From the NCBI RefSeq assembly GCF_018499875.1, contig NZ_JAHBAY010000006.1:124001-188000 (forward strand): a DNA stretch of 64,000 nucleotides, read 5' to 3'. The translations under genes were made by a program, and so were the position numbers. The notes below the pieces were generated by a model. That model ran no database searches and was not told the origin of the DNA. It saw only the letters and a list, made by a program, of their open reading frames with translations. Shown here piece by piece: positions 45,446 through 54,256 of the stretch (positions within the stretch are counted from its first letter, which is position 1; each line of letters opens with the position of its first letter). The DNA comes from Kineosporia corallincola. Lineage in GTDB: Bacteria; Actinomycetota; Actinomycetes; Actinomycetales; Kineosporiaceae.

Positions 45446-46942
45446 ATGGCGTCTGTAGAGAGCGTCGACCGCGCGCCCGGCCGGGCCGCGACCGACAGCA
45501 CTGACCCGGATCCGCGCAGGTGGTGGGCCCTCGCGGTCATCGCCATCGCCCAGCTGATGGTCGTGCTCGACGCGTCCATCGTGAACATCGCCCTCCCCTC
45601 GGCCCAGGCCGACCTCGACATCAGTGACGCCAACCGGCAGTGGGTCGTCACCGCCTACACGCTGGCCTTCGGCGGGCTGCTGCTGCTCGGCGGCCGGATC
45701 GCCGACTACACCGGCCGCAAGCGCATTTTCATGATCGGCCTGATCGGCTTCGCCCTCGCCTCGGCGCTCGGCGGCGCGGCCACCAATGACGTGATGCTGT
45801 TCGGCGCCCGGGCGCTCCAGGGCGCCTTCGCCGCCCTGCTCGCCCCGGCCGCGCTCTCGTTGCTCCAGGTCAGCTTCACCGACGCCAAGGAGCGCGCCCG
45901 CGCGTTCGGCGTGTACGGCGCGATCTCCGGCGGTGGCGCGGCCATCGGCCTGATCCTCGGTGGAGTGCTCACCGAGTACGTCAGCTGGCGCTGGTGCCTC
46001 TTCGTCAACGTGCCGATCGCCGTGCTGGCCGCCGTCGCCGCCATCGGTGTGGTGCGGGAGAGCCGGGCCCACGGCGACACCCGCTACGACATCCCCGGCG
46101 CAGTGCTGGTCAGCGGTGGCCTGGCCGCCCTGGTCTACGGCTTCACCCAGGCGGCTGAGGCCACCGACGGCTGGAGCGACACCAGCACCATCACCTGGCT
46201 CGCCGTCTCGGCCGTGCTGCTGGTCGGCTTCGTGATCTGGGAGACCCGCACCCACCACCCGCTGCTGCCGCTGCGCGTGGTGCTCGACCGTAACCGGGGC
46301 GCCGCGTACGTGTCCTCCCTGCTCATCGGGGCCGGGCTGTTCGCGATGTTCCTGTTCCTGGCGTACTACTTCCAGCAGAACCTGGGCTATTCGGCGGTCA
46401 AGTCGGGCTTCGCGTTCCTGCCCTTCAGCGTCGGCATCATCGTTGCCGCCACGGTGGCCAGCAGCCTGATGCCGAAGGTCAACCCGCGCGTGCTGCTCGT
46501 GGTCGGCGGTGTGCTGGCCACGATCGGGCTCGCCCTGCTCACCCAGATCGACCTGGACAGCAGCTGGCTCACGCTGATCCTGCCCGCCGAGGTCCTGATC
46601 AGCCTGGGCATGGGCCTGTTCTTCGTGGTGTCGGCCAGCCTGGCCCTGACCCGGGTGGAGGAGCACGACGCCGGCGTCGCCAGCGCCATGCTGAACACCA
46701 GCCAGCAGATCGGTGGCGCACTCGGAACCGCCCTGCTGAACACGCTGTTCGCGAGCGCCGTGACGAACTGGCTCACCGACAACGCGGGCAACCCCAACCC
46801 GGCCGAGGCCGCGATCCACGGCTACCACGTGGCCTTCTGGGTGGGTGCCGGGTTCATCGCGACGGCCACCGTCCTGGTGCTGCTCATGGTGAACGCACGC
46901 AGCAAGGACCTGAGCGCCGACGGCATGGTCCACGTCGGCTGA
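45446..46942 (+). CDS. MFS multidrug exporter, DHA2 (EmrB/QacA) family, 14 TM
   Basis: A 498-residue proton-driven exporter with 14 predicted membrane helices. Family motifs: LDASIVNIALPSAQADL in helix 1, GGRIADYTGRKR in the first cytosolic loop (motif A), and RWCLFVNVPIAVLAAVAA (motif C region). It probably exports hydrophobic or cationic compounds. Regulation by the divergent TetR is likely from the twin repeats upstream. A strong bidirectional terminator follows the stop. Confidence 0.92.
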   Translation: MASVESVDRAPGRAATDSTDPDPRRWWALAVIAIAQLMVVLDASIVNIALPSAQADLDISDANRQWVVTAYTLAFGGLLLLGGRIADYTGRKRIFMIGLIGFALASALGGAATNDVMLFGARALQGAFAALLAPAALSLLQVSFTDAKERARAFGVYGAISGGGAAIGLILGGVLTEYVSWRWCLFVNVPIAVLAAVAAIGVVRESRAHGDTRYDIPGAVLVSGGLAALVYGFTQAAEATDGWSDTSTITWLAVSAVLLVGFVIWETRTHHPLLPLRVVLDRNRGAAYVSSLLIGAGLFAMFLFLAYYFQQNLGYSAVKSGFAFLPFSVGIIVAATVASSLMPKVNPRVLLVVGGVLATIGLALLTQIDLDSSWLTLILPAEVLISLGMGLFFVVSASLALTRVEEHDAGVASAMLNTSQQIGGALGTALLNTLFASAVTNWLTDNAGNPNPAEAAIHGYHVAFWVGAGFIATATVLVLLMVNARSKDLSADGMVHVG

Positions 46943-46963
46943 TTCCGGGCAACCGCTCGAACT

Positions 46964-47004
46964 GTGGACGACGAGGAGCTCGGAGGGAGCTCCTCGTCGT
47001 CCAC
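46964..47004. terminator. Bidirectional intrinsic terminator
   Basis: Perfect 17-bp inverted repeat (arms 46964-46980 and 46988-47004, GTGGACGACGAGGAGCT) with a 7-nt loop between the convergent MFS and hydrolase genes. The last base is the first base of the hydrolase stop codon. Confidence 0.92.
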
Positions 47005-47852
47005 TATTGGTGCTCGTCCACCTCGCCGATGAAACCGGTGAGAACCTCGGCCAGCGGCCCGAGAACCGCCGCCGGCAACGCATGCCCCAGGCCGGGAATT
47101 CCGACCAGACGGGCACTTCCGATGCTCCCCGCGATGTGTGCGGCGTGCGGGGGCGGGTTGATCGGGTCTTCCGGGGCCTCGATCACCAGCACCGGCACGG
47201 TCACCGCGGCGAGTTCGGCGCCGCGGTCCAGCCCGTCCTGCGCCGCCCGGGCGTGCGCGGTCGGCGAGCGGTCGTGCCCGGCGTGTTCCACGGCCCGCCG
47301 CTCGTGCCGGCGGAACTCGGCCGGGTCGAAGGGGATCCGCGATCCGTTCAGCAGCCGCCAGTGCTCCACGCGGAAGTCCAGCTCCTCGGCCGGCCCCCGT
47401 TCGTCGCCGAGGTGCTCCCACAGCCGGAGCAGTCCGGGATCCGGGCCGGGCAGCCCTTCCGCGTTCCACGCCCCCAGTGCGGCAGTGGCGAAGACCGTTG
47501 CGCTGAGCACTCTTTCCGGATGATCGAGCAGGAGCAGCTGCACCAGGTAGCCACCCATCGACATGCCGACCAGGTGTGCCGCCGGAATCTCCAGCGCGTC
47601 GAGCACCTTCACCACGTCGGCCGCGAGATCGGTGAGGCCGTAGGGATGTTCGTCGAAGGCCTCGGTGGACCGCCCGGTGTCGCGATGGTCGTAGCGGATC
47701 ACCCGGTGCCGGGCGGCCAGCCGTTCGACCAGCTCGTCGGGCCAGGCGACCCCGGCCGCATTCGCGCCCATGACCAGCACCAGCGGTGTGCCGGACCCCC
47801 GCTCCTCCACCCAGAGCCGGTATTCGGGCGTGACCTGGACCCAGTGCTCCAT
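47004..47852 (-). CDS. Alpha/beta hydrolase
   Basis: A 282-residue alpha/beta-fold hydrolase. The nucleophile S98 is in GMSMGG, the oxyanion segment is VMGANAAGVAW, YDHRDTGRS (54-62) is typical of the TAP/haloalkane-like branch, and the catalytic His is in GLGHALP near the end. The substrate is unknown; the short lid resembles aclacinomycin-methylesterase-type proteins. It stands alone, convergent with the MFS gene across a terminator. Confidence 0.88.
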   Translation of the reverse strand: MEHWVQVTPEYRLWVEERGSGTPLVLVMGANAAGVAWPDELVERLAARHRVIRYDHRDTGRSTEAFDEHPYGLTDLAADVVKVLDALEIPAAHLVGMSMGGYLVQLLLLDHPERVLSATVFATAALGAWNAEGLPGPDPGLLRLWEHLGDERGPAEELDFRVEHWRLLNGSRIPFDPAEFRRHERRAVEHAGHDRSPTAHARAAQDGLDRGAELAAVTVPVLVIEAPEDPINPPPHAAHIAGSIGSARLVGIPGLGHALPAAVLGPLAEVLTGFIGEVDEHQ

Positions 47853-47948
47853 GCGTTCACGCTAGTCCCCGGCCGCGGTCCCGGTCTTCATCTTTTCCGC
47901 GGGGCATCTTCCCGGCACCGGCCACGAGCGGGGACGGCGAGGTGGATG

Positions 47949-48548
47949 ATGGCACGCATGAGCGCAGAGGCGGACTTCAAGGCCGGTCTTCACCGCTACC
48001 TGAAGGAGGGCCGGGCGGCGTTGCTCTGGAAGCTGGAAGGGCTGTCGGAGTACGACCTTCGCCGTCCCCTGGTGCCGACCGGGACGAACCTGCTCGGCCT
48101 GGTGAAACACGTGGCCATGGTGGAGGCCGACTACTTCGGCGTGTGCTTCGGCCGCCCGTTCCCGGGCAGCCCGTTCCCGGCGATGGCCGACGACGCCGAG
48201 CCGGAGGCCGACATGTTCGCCGCCGCCGACGAGAGCCCGCAGGACATCATCGATCTCTACCGGCGCGTGCACGTGCACTCGGACGCGACCATCGAGGCGC
48301 TGCCCCTCGACGCCGCCGGATCCGTGCCCTGGTGGAAGCCGGAGAGCCGCCACGTCACCCTGCACCGCATCCTCGTCCACATGGGCACCGAGACCTTTCG
48401 GCACGCCGGGCACGCCGACATCGTGCGCGAGCTGATCGACGGCAGCGCCGGCAGCCGGCCGGGCGACCCCAACCTGCCCGACCCGGCGGCCGGCGGCCGG
48501 GAGAAGCACCACGCGAAGCTGGAGGCGATCGCCCGGCGCTTCGCGTGA
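47949..48548 (+). CDS. DinB family protein (DUF664 type)
   Basis: A 199-residue four-helix DinB-like protein. The usual triad of metal ligands is suggested by LGLVKHVAMVEADYFGV near residue 55 and by HRILVHMGTETFRHAGHAD near residue 140-158. Such proteins often act as mycothiol- or bacillithiol-dependent transferases; a link to the mycothiol made by MshB is possible but unproven. Three in-frame ATGs compete (47946, 47949, 47958); 47949 has GAGG six nt before it. Confidence 0.82.
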   Translation: MARMSAEADFKAGLHRYLKEGRAALLWKLEGLSEYDLRRPLVPTGTNLLGLVKHVAMVEADYFGVCFGRPFPGSPFPAMADDAEPEADMFAAADESPQDIIDLYRRVHVHSDATIEALPLDAAGSVPWWKPESRHVTLHRILVHMGTETFRHAGHADIVRELIDGSAGSRPGDPNLPDPAAGGREKHHAKLEAIARRFA

Positions 48549-48574
48549 CCTGATCCGGTTCCGTCAGCGCCGCG

Positions 48575-49171
48575 TCAGCTCTTCCCGGCGGTCAGCCCGA
48601 GCGGCCACCACTGCGGCAGCATCTGCACGTAGACCCGCATGAAGTCGTCGATCGACAGCTCGGGACGTTCCAGCCAGCCGGCGATCGCCCCGACCGTGCC
48701 GTCGGCGACCAGCCGCGCGGCGATCTCGGCCGCCACCTCGTCGGGCACCCCGGTCACCGGCACCTCGATCCGCCGCCGGGCCAGGTCGAGCAGCAGACGC
48801 CCGGACTCCAGGAAATGCGCGCCCAGCATCGAGCGCAGACCGACCTCCGAGGTGTACGCAAGGTCGCGGCGATAGATGCCGATGTGCTTCTCGATGTGCC
48901 GCATGACGCCGATCGTGACTTCGGACACCACCTGGTCGAGATCCCCGGCCGGGGCGTCGAGCAACTGGTTGCGCAGTTCGTCGAGGTCCGCCATCAGGGC
49001 CTGTCGCAGCAGGTCATCGGGGGAACTGGCGTGCTCGTAGAAGGTCGATCGGTGCACGCCCGCCTCCCTGGCCAGCTCGGAGACGCTGACCTGGGTGACC
49101 GGCCGTTCCTCGGCCAGCCGGAGCACGGCCTGGTGCAACCGCTCGCGGCTCCGGCGCTGCCGTGCGTCCAT
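48575..49171 (-). CDS. TetR family regulator
   Basis: A 198-residue TetR-type regulator: helix-turn-helix at about 5-55 (RRSRERLHQAVLRLAEERPV, ELAREAGVHRSTFYEHASSP) and a helical ligand domain. It diverges from the SDR gene at 49302; a palindrome at 49198-49211 lies just upstream of its start and is the likely operator. It probably represses itself and the dehydrogenase. The inducer is unknown. Confidence 0.88.
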   Translation of the reverse strand: MDARQRRSRERLHQAVLRLAEERPVTQVSVSELAREAGVHRSTFYEHASSPDDLLRQALMADLDELRNQLLDAPAGDLDQVVSEVTIGVMRHIEKHIGIYRRDLAYTSEVGLRSMLGAHFLESGRLLLDLARRRIEVPVTGVPDEVAAEIAARLVADGTVGAIAGWLERPELSIDDFMRVYVQMLPQWWPLGLTAGKS

Positions 49172-49197
49172 TCGAGATCCTCCCGGGAATGTCTAGC

Positions 49198-49211
49198 CGA
49201 CAGATGTCGGT
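49198..49211. promoter_or_regulatory. Palindromic operator CCGACA-GA-TGTCGG
   Basis: A perfect 6-bp inverted repeat with a 2-nt centre in the divergent tetR/SDR gap, 27 bp upstream of the tetR start and about 90 bp upstream of the SDR start. The size and place fit a TetR binding site. Confidence 0.65.
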
Positions 49212-49301
49212 TATCTTGATGTCAACACAACACGTTGCTAGGGGCGGACGACCTCCCGATCGCAGGCCACCCGTCCCTGTCTGCTCAGGACGGAGAACAT
49301 C

Positions 49302-50057
49302 ATGGCCACCTACGACGTCGCAGGTCGCTCCGCAATCGTCACCGGTGCCGGCTCGGGCATCGGCCGCTCCATCGCCCATCTGCTGGGCGCCAACGGTGCC
49401 AGCGTCATCGTGTCCGACATCAACGCGGAGAACGCCGATGTCGTGACCAAGGAGATCACCGCCGCCGGCGGTGTGGCGCAGGCCTTCGTCGGGGACGTCG
49501 CCGACGTCGCCGTGCACACCGCGATGGTGGAGGCCGCGAACGCCCTGGCCCCGCTGAAGGTCGCGGTCAACAACGCCGGCATCGGCGGCCCGGCCGCGCC
49601 GATCGCCGAGTACGACATCGAGAAGTGGAAGAAGGTCGTCGAGGTCAACCTCAACGCCGTCTTCTACGGTCTGCACGAGCAGATCCCGGCGATGATCGCG
49701 AACGGCGGTGGCTCCGTGATCAACATGGCCTCCGTGCTGGGGTCGGTCGGTATCGCCAACAGCTCCGCGTACGTCACCACCAAGCACGCCCTGCTCGGTA
49801 TGACCAAGAACGCCGCGCTGGAGCACTCCGTGCAGGGCGTACGCGTCAACGCCGTCGGGCCGGGCTTCATCCACACCCCGCTGGTCGACGCCACCCTCGA
49901 CGCCGACGCCCAGAAGTTTTTGGCCAGTCAGCACGCCCTGAACCGTCTGGGCACGCCGGAGGAGGTGGCCGCGCTGGTCGCCTTCCTGGCGTCCGACGCC
50001 GCCAGCTTCATCACGGGTAGCTACCACCTCGTCGACGGTGGATATTCCGCGCACTGA
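49302..50057 (+). CDS. Short-chain dehydrogenase/reductase
   Basis: A 251-residue classical SDR. Cofactor motif TGAGSGIG (14-21) with D39 at the end of strand 2 favours NAD(H); NNAG at 90-93; catalytic S144, Y157 and K161 (YVTTK). Family members reduce or oxidise small alcohols, sugars and steroid-like substrates; resemblance to 3-hydroxybutyrate or glucose dehydrogenases is general only. It is divergent from a TetR gene with a shared palindrome, so it is probably induced by its substrate. A terminator follows. Confidence 0.92.
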   Translation: MATYDVAGRSAIVTGAGSGIGRSIAHLLGANGASVIVSDINAENADVVTKEITAAGGVAQAFVGDVADVAVHTAMVEAANALAPLKVAVNNAGIGGPAAPIAEYDIEKWKKVVEVNLNAVFYGLHEQIPAMIANGGGSVINMASVLGSVGIANSSAYVTTKHALLGMTKNAALEHSVQGVRVNAVGPGFIHTPLVDATLDADAQKFLASQHALNRLGTPEEVAALVAFLASDAASFITGSYHLVDGGYSAH

Positions 50058-50074
50058 TCACATTCTGCCCGACC

Positions 50075-50109
50075 GGGGGATCCCGGGCCCGCACGGGCCG
50101 GGATCCCCC
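50075..50109 (+). terminator. Intrinsic terminator after the SDR gene
   Basis: Stem GGGGGATCCC (50075-50084) pairs with GGGATCCCCC (50100-50109), extended inward by a CGGGCC/GGGCCCG pairing with one bulge. It has no clear T-run. It lies 18 nt after the SDR stop. Confidence 0.75.
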
Positions 50110-50198
50110 GGACGCATGTCCGCCGCAACCGGCTTTGAGACAGCGTTAGGCCTTTCGGCTCATCGCGCTTGAGGTGGCCGCGCCTAGGCTCCAGCACC

Positions 50199-51308
50199 GT
50201 GACTCGCCGGACCAAGCGCCTCGTCGGAACGCTCGCCGCCATCTCCCTGCTGCTGGGCGCGCTCGGCTACCTGGGCCTGCGCTCGCGCTCATCGGGCAGT
50301 TCCGCGAGCGCCTCGGCCGGCACCTCGTCCGACCTGGTCATGGCTCAGGTTCCGCAGGCGACGGTGACCACCGGCAGCACGACGAAGCCGGCCGACCCGG
50401 CCGCTGCGGCGAAGAAGAAGGCCGAGCGCACCAACGGCCTGACCGAGCAGGCCGCCCGGGCCGGTGCCGCCCCCACGAAGAAGGCCAGGCAGAAGAGCAC
50501 GGCCACGAGCAGTTCGTCGTCCACCATCGGCACCGGCGGCAAGAGCACCACGCCCGACACCCTGGGCCCGGTGAAGAAGGGCGCGGCCCTGTGGAACCAG
50601 ACGGGCATCACCGCCTCGCTGAAAGACTCCGGGGTGAGCTGGTTCTACAACTGGGCCCCCGATCCGCAAGAGGTGAAGGCGCCGGCCGGCGTCGAGTACG
50701 TGCCGATGATCTGGGGCGAAGGCGCGGTCACCGCGGCCAATCTGGCAGCCGCCCGCAAGAACGGCGACACCCTGCTCGGCTTCAACGAACCCGACCTGGC
50801 CGAGCAGTCGAACATGAGCGTCGAGAAGGCCCTCGAACTGTGGCCGCAGCTGGAGGCCACCGGAATGCGGCTGGGCAGCCCGGTGGTGGCCTACGGCGCC
50901 GACACCGAGGGTGGCTGGCTCGACCGGTTCATGACCGGAGCGAAGAGCCAGGGCTACGACGTCGACTTCATCGCCCTGCACTGGTACGGCGCGGATTTCA
51001 CCACGAAGAATGCCGTCAGCCAGCTGAAGTCGTACATCCAGGCGGTGCACGAGAAGTACGGCAAGCCGATCTGGCTCACCGAGTACGCGCTGATGAACTT
51101 CGCCGAGGGCGCGCAGAAGTTCCCCGACGCCGCCGACCAGGCCGCGTTCGTCACCGCCTCGACGGAGATGCTCGAGAGCCTCGGATACGTCGAGCACTAC
51201 TCCTGGTTCGCCTTCCCGACCTCGACCAACGGGCAGGACGAGACCGGCCTGTACCGGCCGGGCGGCGCGATCACCGATTCGGGCAAGGCCTACCGCGCGG
51301 CCGGCTGA
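50199..51308 (+). CDS. Exported GH128-like glycoside hydrolase
   Basis: A 369-residue secreted or membrane-anchored hydrolase. The N-terminus is a signal anchor (VTRRTKRLVG then a hydrophobic stretch to about 27), followed by a 90-residue Ser/Thr/Lys/Ala linker. The catalytic domain starts KKGAALWNQ and has two Glu in the family positions, E197 in GFNEPDL and E295 in WLTEYAL, within a TIM-barrel that matches family 128, whose members cut beta-1,3-glucan. Fungal or self-storage glucan is therefore a likely substrate. The GTG at 50199 is chosen to give a normal signal; longer in-frame starts exist. Confidence 0.87.
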   Translation: MTRRTKRLVGTLAAISLLLGALGYLGLRSRSSGSSASASAGTSSDLVMAQVPQATVTTGSTTKPADPAAAAKKKAERTNGLTEQAARAGAAPTKKARQKSTATSSSSSTIGTGGKSTTPDTLGPVKKGAALWNQTGITASLKDSGVSWFYNWAPDPQEVKAPAGVEYVPMIWGEGAVTAANLAAARKNGDTLLGFNEPDLAEQSNMSVEKALELWPQLEATGMRLGSPVVAYGADTEGGWLDRFMTGAKSQGYDVDFIALHWYGADFTTKNAVSQLKSYIQAVHEKYGKPIWLTEYALMNFAEGAQKFPDAADQAAFVTASTEMLESLGYVEHYSWFAFPTSTNGQDETGLYRPGGAITDSGKAYRAAG

Positions 51309-51310
51309 CC

Positions 51311-51808
51311 TCACCCGCCCGGGCAGTCGTCGCTGTCCCCGCCGGACCGGCACTCGGCGTGCCGGGGCGGATCGGTCACCGGCTGCCGGGTGAGCGGGGT
51401 CAGGTCCGCCGGGCAGGAGATGCGCCGCGGGGTGCCGGCGTAGTAGGTGAATTCCACCTCGTAGCAGGCATTCACCGGATCACTGTGGTGTCGCCAGAGC
51501 CAGTTCTGGCCGTCCTGCGCGGGAATGTAGACGTGATAAGTGAGCACGGCCAGCGTCTGGCTGGGATCGGTGGCCCCGGTGTCCACGGCCTCGACCACGC
51601 TGAGCCGCCCGTCCTCGGCGGCGTTGGTGGACAGCACGGCGTCGAGAAAGCCCGCCGCCGAGTTCTGGCGCGGATAGGTCACCGCGTCGGTCACCACGCG
51701 CGCGATGTGGTCGGTGACCCCGTTCCCCTCGGGCCGCAGCATCCACCAGGTCAGCCCGCCCGCCAGCAGCATGGCGAGAACGGCGGAACCGACTCTGACG
51801 ACGCGCAT
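51311..51808 (-). CDS. Membrane-anchored small protein, unknown
   Basis: A 165-residue protein with one N-terminal membrane helix (about 6-22) and an external domain ending in a Cys-containing, acidic tail (CPADLTPL, AECRSGGDSDDCPGG). Three or four Cys could form disulfides. I do not recognise the family. It follows the ADP-ribosylation-type gene by a single base on the same strand, so the pair is translationally linked. Convergent with the GH128 gene, 2 nt between the stops. Confidence 0.75.
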   Translation of the reverse strand: MRVVRVGSAVLAMLLAGGLTWWMLRPEGNGVTDHIARVVTDAVTYPRQNSAAGFLDAVLSTNAAEDGRLSVVEAVDTGATDPSQTLAVLTYHVYIPAQDGQNWLWRHHSDPVNACYEVEFTYYAGTPRRISCPADLTPLTRQPVTDPPRHAECRSGGDSDDCPGG

Positions 51809-51809
51809 C

Positions 51810-52184
51810 TCAGCCCTTCGCCGGATGGCCGGCGGATGCCCGGCCGAAGGTGTGCACCACCTCGATCGTACCCACGATGTTGGCGTTGAAGGTGTCGAGA
51901 TGCTCCGCCGGGATCCAGTATTCGAGGATGTCACGACCGCCCACCTGCTGCACCTCATATCGGTCCAGATAATCCTTGATCACTGAGAACCGGGTGACGT
52001 ATCCGGCCCCCGAGGCCGGCACGTTCCAGTCCCGGGCGATCCGGATCGCGTAGTCCTCGGTCAGCACCGGGTAGAAGATCGGCTGGCCGGGCAGCCGAGA
52101 CGGCCAGCGCCTCCAGCCGCTCTCCTCTACCAGCGCGATCTCCTCGGGGCCGGTCGGGCGCCAGAGGGTCACGGTCGCATTCAT
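51810..52184 (-). CDS. Conserved cytosolic protein of the ADP-ribosylation/crystallin J1-annotated family
   Basis: A 124-residue protein beginning MNATVTLWRPTGPEEIALVE and containing PIFYPVLTEDYAIRIARDWN and EYWIPAEHLDTFNANIVG. This set of motifs belongs to small proteins often annotated as ADP-ribosylation/crystallin J1; the label is weakly founded and no catalytic residues are known to me. It is upstream of, and one base from, the membrane-anchored gene at 51311. Confidence 0.8.
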   Translation of the reverse strand: MNATVTLWRPTGPEEIALVEESGWRRWPSRLPGQPIFYPVLTEDYAIRIARDWNVPASGAGYVTRFSVIKDYLDRYEVQQVGGRDILEYWIPAEHLDTFNANIVGTIEVVHTFGRASAGHPAKG

Positions 52185-52225
52185 GACGTGAACGCTACTG
52201 CTGGGCCGGATCTCGCGACCACGGG

Positions 52226-52864
52226 TTATTCTCCGGTGACGAGCCCAGGCGGCAGATGGGTCACGTCACCGAGCCGGAGCAGGAACGTGTGACGGGGAGC
52301 TCCCGCCGGATGGCGCTTCTTGGGCCAGTGATGCAGCTCGGTGATCGACGCGTGCGGCACGCTCACCTCGAACGTCCACGGTGCGTCGGGGGCCAGGCCG
52401 AACAGCCAGCGCAGCACGGCGTCGGTGACGGCGGCATGGGTCACCACCACCAGACGGCCCTCCGGAGGCCGCGCCACCAGAGCGGTCATCGCACCCTGCA
52501 CGCGCCGCTGGAACTCCAGCAGCGATTCGCCGCCCGGGGTGCGGTGATGCGGGCGCCAGAGCACGAGGTCCTCGCGCTTGTCAGCGTCGTCCCAGGTCCA
52601 GTCCGGGCCGAAGCGGAACTCGTCGAGATCGGCGACCTGCTCCGGTTCCCGGCCGAAGGCGAGGGCGGTCTCGACGGCCCGCAGCCGGGTGCTGGAGACC
52701 AGCCGGTCGTGCTCGGTCAGGCCGAGAACAGCCCCGGTGGCGGCCGCCTGCTCACGGCCCAGCGCGGTGAGGGCTCCGTTCTGGCCGTCCCGTTCTTGCT
52801 GGCCGTGCCGGACGAGGAGCAGATGGACGGGCGGAAAGTGCGGGGAACCTCCGGCGGCGACCAT
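52226..52864 (-). CDS. Histidine phosphatase superfamily protein
   Basis: A 212-residue phosphoglycerate-mutase-like protein. The phospho-acceptor motif is RHG at 19-21 (LLLVRHGQQERDGQ), the second catalytic His is in VVVTHAAVTDA, and STRLRAVETA contributes a phosphate-binding Arg. The substrate is unknown; many such proteins hydrolyse phosphorylated metabolites. A 255-nt divergent gap separates it from the GNAT gene; this gap has TTGTCCT twice (near 52870 and 52890), a possible promoter feature. Confidence 0.88.
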   Translation of the reverse strand: MVAAGGSPHFPPVHLLLVRHGQQERDGQNGALTALGREQAAATGAVLGLTEHDRLVSSTRLRAVETALAFGREPEQVADLDEFRFGPDWTWDDADKREDLVLWRPHHRTPGGESLLEFQRRVQGAMTALVARPPEGRLVVVTHAAVTDAVLRWLFGLAPDAPWTFEVSVPHASITELHHWPKKRHPAGAPRHTFLLRLGDVTHLPPGLVTGE

Positions 52865-53119
52865 GTCGGGATTGTCCTATATTTCGGGGACGTTGTCCTG
52901 ATGTTTCGCGCGTCGCACGCCAGACGGGCGCTCCAGGTGGCGCGCCTCGGCCGGGCCGGCGCGGAAGTTCCCTCCAGGCAGGATGATTCATGAGGCCGAT
53001 CTCCCCGTCACCCGGCTCGGGACGCGCGGCGTTCGTCGTCCCCCGGTGTGCCGTTGAATTCAGGACGACGAAACGACCGCATCCGGCGTCGAGGCCCGGC
53101 CGGCCGTAGGGTTCGGGCC

Positions 53120-53647
53120 ATGGCCACCCCTCGACCGGACGCGCTGGATCTGGTGCTCCCCGGCTCCACAGTCCACCCGTTCACCCCTTCCGACCTGGCT
53201 GAACTCGTTGTCCTGCAACGGTGTTGCTGGGTGAGCGAGGCGATCCTCAACGAGACCCTCGACGTCCCGGCCCTGCACGAGACCCACGAGCAGGTACTGG
53301 CCTGGGCGGCCGCCTGGAAGACGTTCGTGGTCCGGCTGGATCATCGGCTGGTCGCGGCCGTCCGGGGCCGGCCGGAGGGCTCCGACTGGCACGTCGGCAG
53401 GCTGATGGTCGCCCCCGACCTGAGTGGCCGCGGCATCGGCTCGGCGCTGCTCACCCTCATCGAGCGTGCAGCGCCGGAAGACACCGAGCGGTTCGTGCTG
53501 TTCACCGGCGGCCGCAGCGTCCGGAACATCCGGACCTACGAGCGGGCGGGGTATGCCGTGGACACGCAGGCATCGCACGCGCCGGGGCACATCGCGGGGG
53601 CGGTGATACTGACGAAAACTTCTGCGGTGGAAGGGGATGCGTGCTGA
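53120..53647 (+). CDS. GNAT N-acetyltransferase
   Basis: A 175-residue acetyltransferase. The acetyl-CoA binding loop is LSGRGIGSALLTLIE, followed by GGRSVRNIRTYERAGY, the usual end of the fold. The N-terminal part (HPFTPSDLAELVVLQRCCWV) is typical of small-molecule acetyltransferases. The substrate is unknown. The start at the ATG at 53120 (MATPRPDALDLVLPGS) is preferred over a basic upstream extension. Convergent with the PNPOx gene. Confidence 0.88.
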   Translation: MATPRPDALDLVLPGSTVHPFTPSDLAELVVLQRCCWVSEAILNETLDVPALHETHEQVLAWAAAWKTFVVRLDHRLVAAVRGRPEGSDWHVGRLMVAPDLSGRGIGSALLTLIERAAPEDTERFVLFTGGRSVRNIRTYERAGYAVDTQASHAPGHIAGAVILTKTSAVEGDAC

Positions 53648-53657
53648 TCGAACGCGG

Positions 53658-54173
53658 TCAGACCCCGGCTCGCCAGACCTGCCGCGCCGAGTAGCCACTC
53701 CGCCGCAACCAGTGCTCGGTGTAGACGATCTTTTCGGGAGTCACGATCGTGAGGGGATCCGTCGGCGGTTCTTCCAACGACCTCGACCGCTCCACGTGAT
53801 CCGACTGCCACCTGAAGGCTTCCCAGTAACCGTCGGCGGCGGGATCATCCCTCAGGAGAGTTCGTGCCGCGCCCAGGATCTGCAAACCCCGGCTACTGGC
53901 CTGCCCGACCAACGGAGCGAAGATGCCCACCGAGATCCGCGAATCCGCCGCCAGGTTGCGCATCTTCGGCGATCCCGGCGCAGCGGTGAACATCAGTTCC
54001 AGACCCAGGGAGTAGTAACGGACCGGCGTCGCCAGCGGCCCGTCCTCGCTCGCCGTCGCCAGCACGCACATGTTCTGGCTGCTCAGCAGATGGAGAATGC
54101 GCTCCTCAAGCACGTCTCGCGGCAGACTCTGCGCGGGCGCCGGACCGGCCAGCCATGGATTCGTCACGGGCAT
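53658..54173 (-). CDS. Pyridoxamine 5'-phosphate oxidase family (FMN split-barrel) protein
   Basis: A 171-residue protein of the FMN-binding split-barrel group: EERILHLLSSQNMCVLATAS, then VRYYSLGLELMFTAAPGSPK and NLAADSRISVGIF. Members bind FMN, heme or F420; without the PdxH-specific residues its cofactor and substrate are open. No operon partner is evident. Confidence 0.8.
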   Translation of the reverse strand: MPVTNPWLAGPAPAQSLPRDVLEERILHLLSSQNMCVLATASEDGPLATPVRYYSLGLELMFTAAPGSPKMRNLAADSRISVGIFAPLVGQASSRGLQILGAARTLLRDDPAADGYWEAFRWQSDHVERSRSLEEPPTDPLTIVTPEKIVYTEHWLRRSGYSARQVWRAGV

Positions 54174-54194
54174 GGGCTACAGATACCAGCCCCG

Positions 54195-54221
54195 GCCCCC
54201 ACCGTTCGGGCCGTTCGGGCC
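54195..54221. repeat. 9-bp tandem repeat, three units
   Basis: GTTCGGGCC is repeated three times in a row upstream of the PNPOx-type gene, in the left flank of the toxin-antitoxin islet. It is too short to say more. Confidence 0.7.
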
Positions 54222-54256
54222 GTTCGGGCCAGAACCCACCCGCCGTCAGCACCCTG

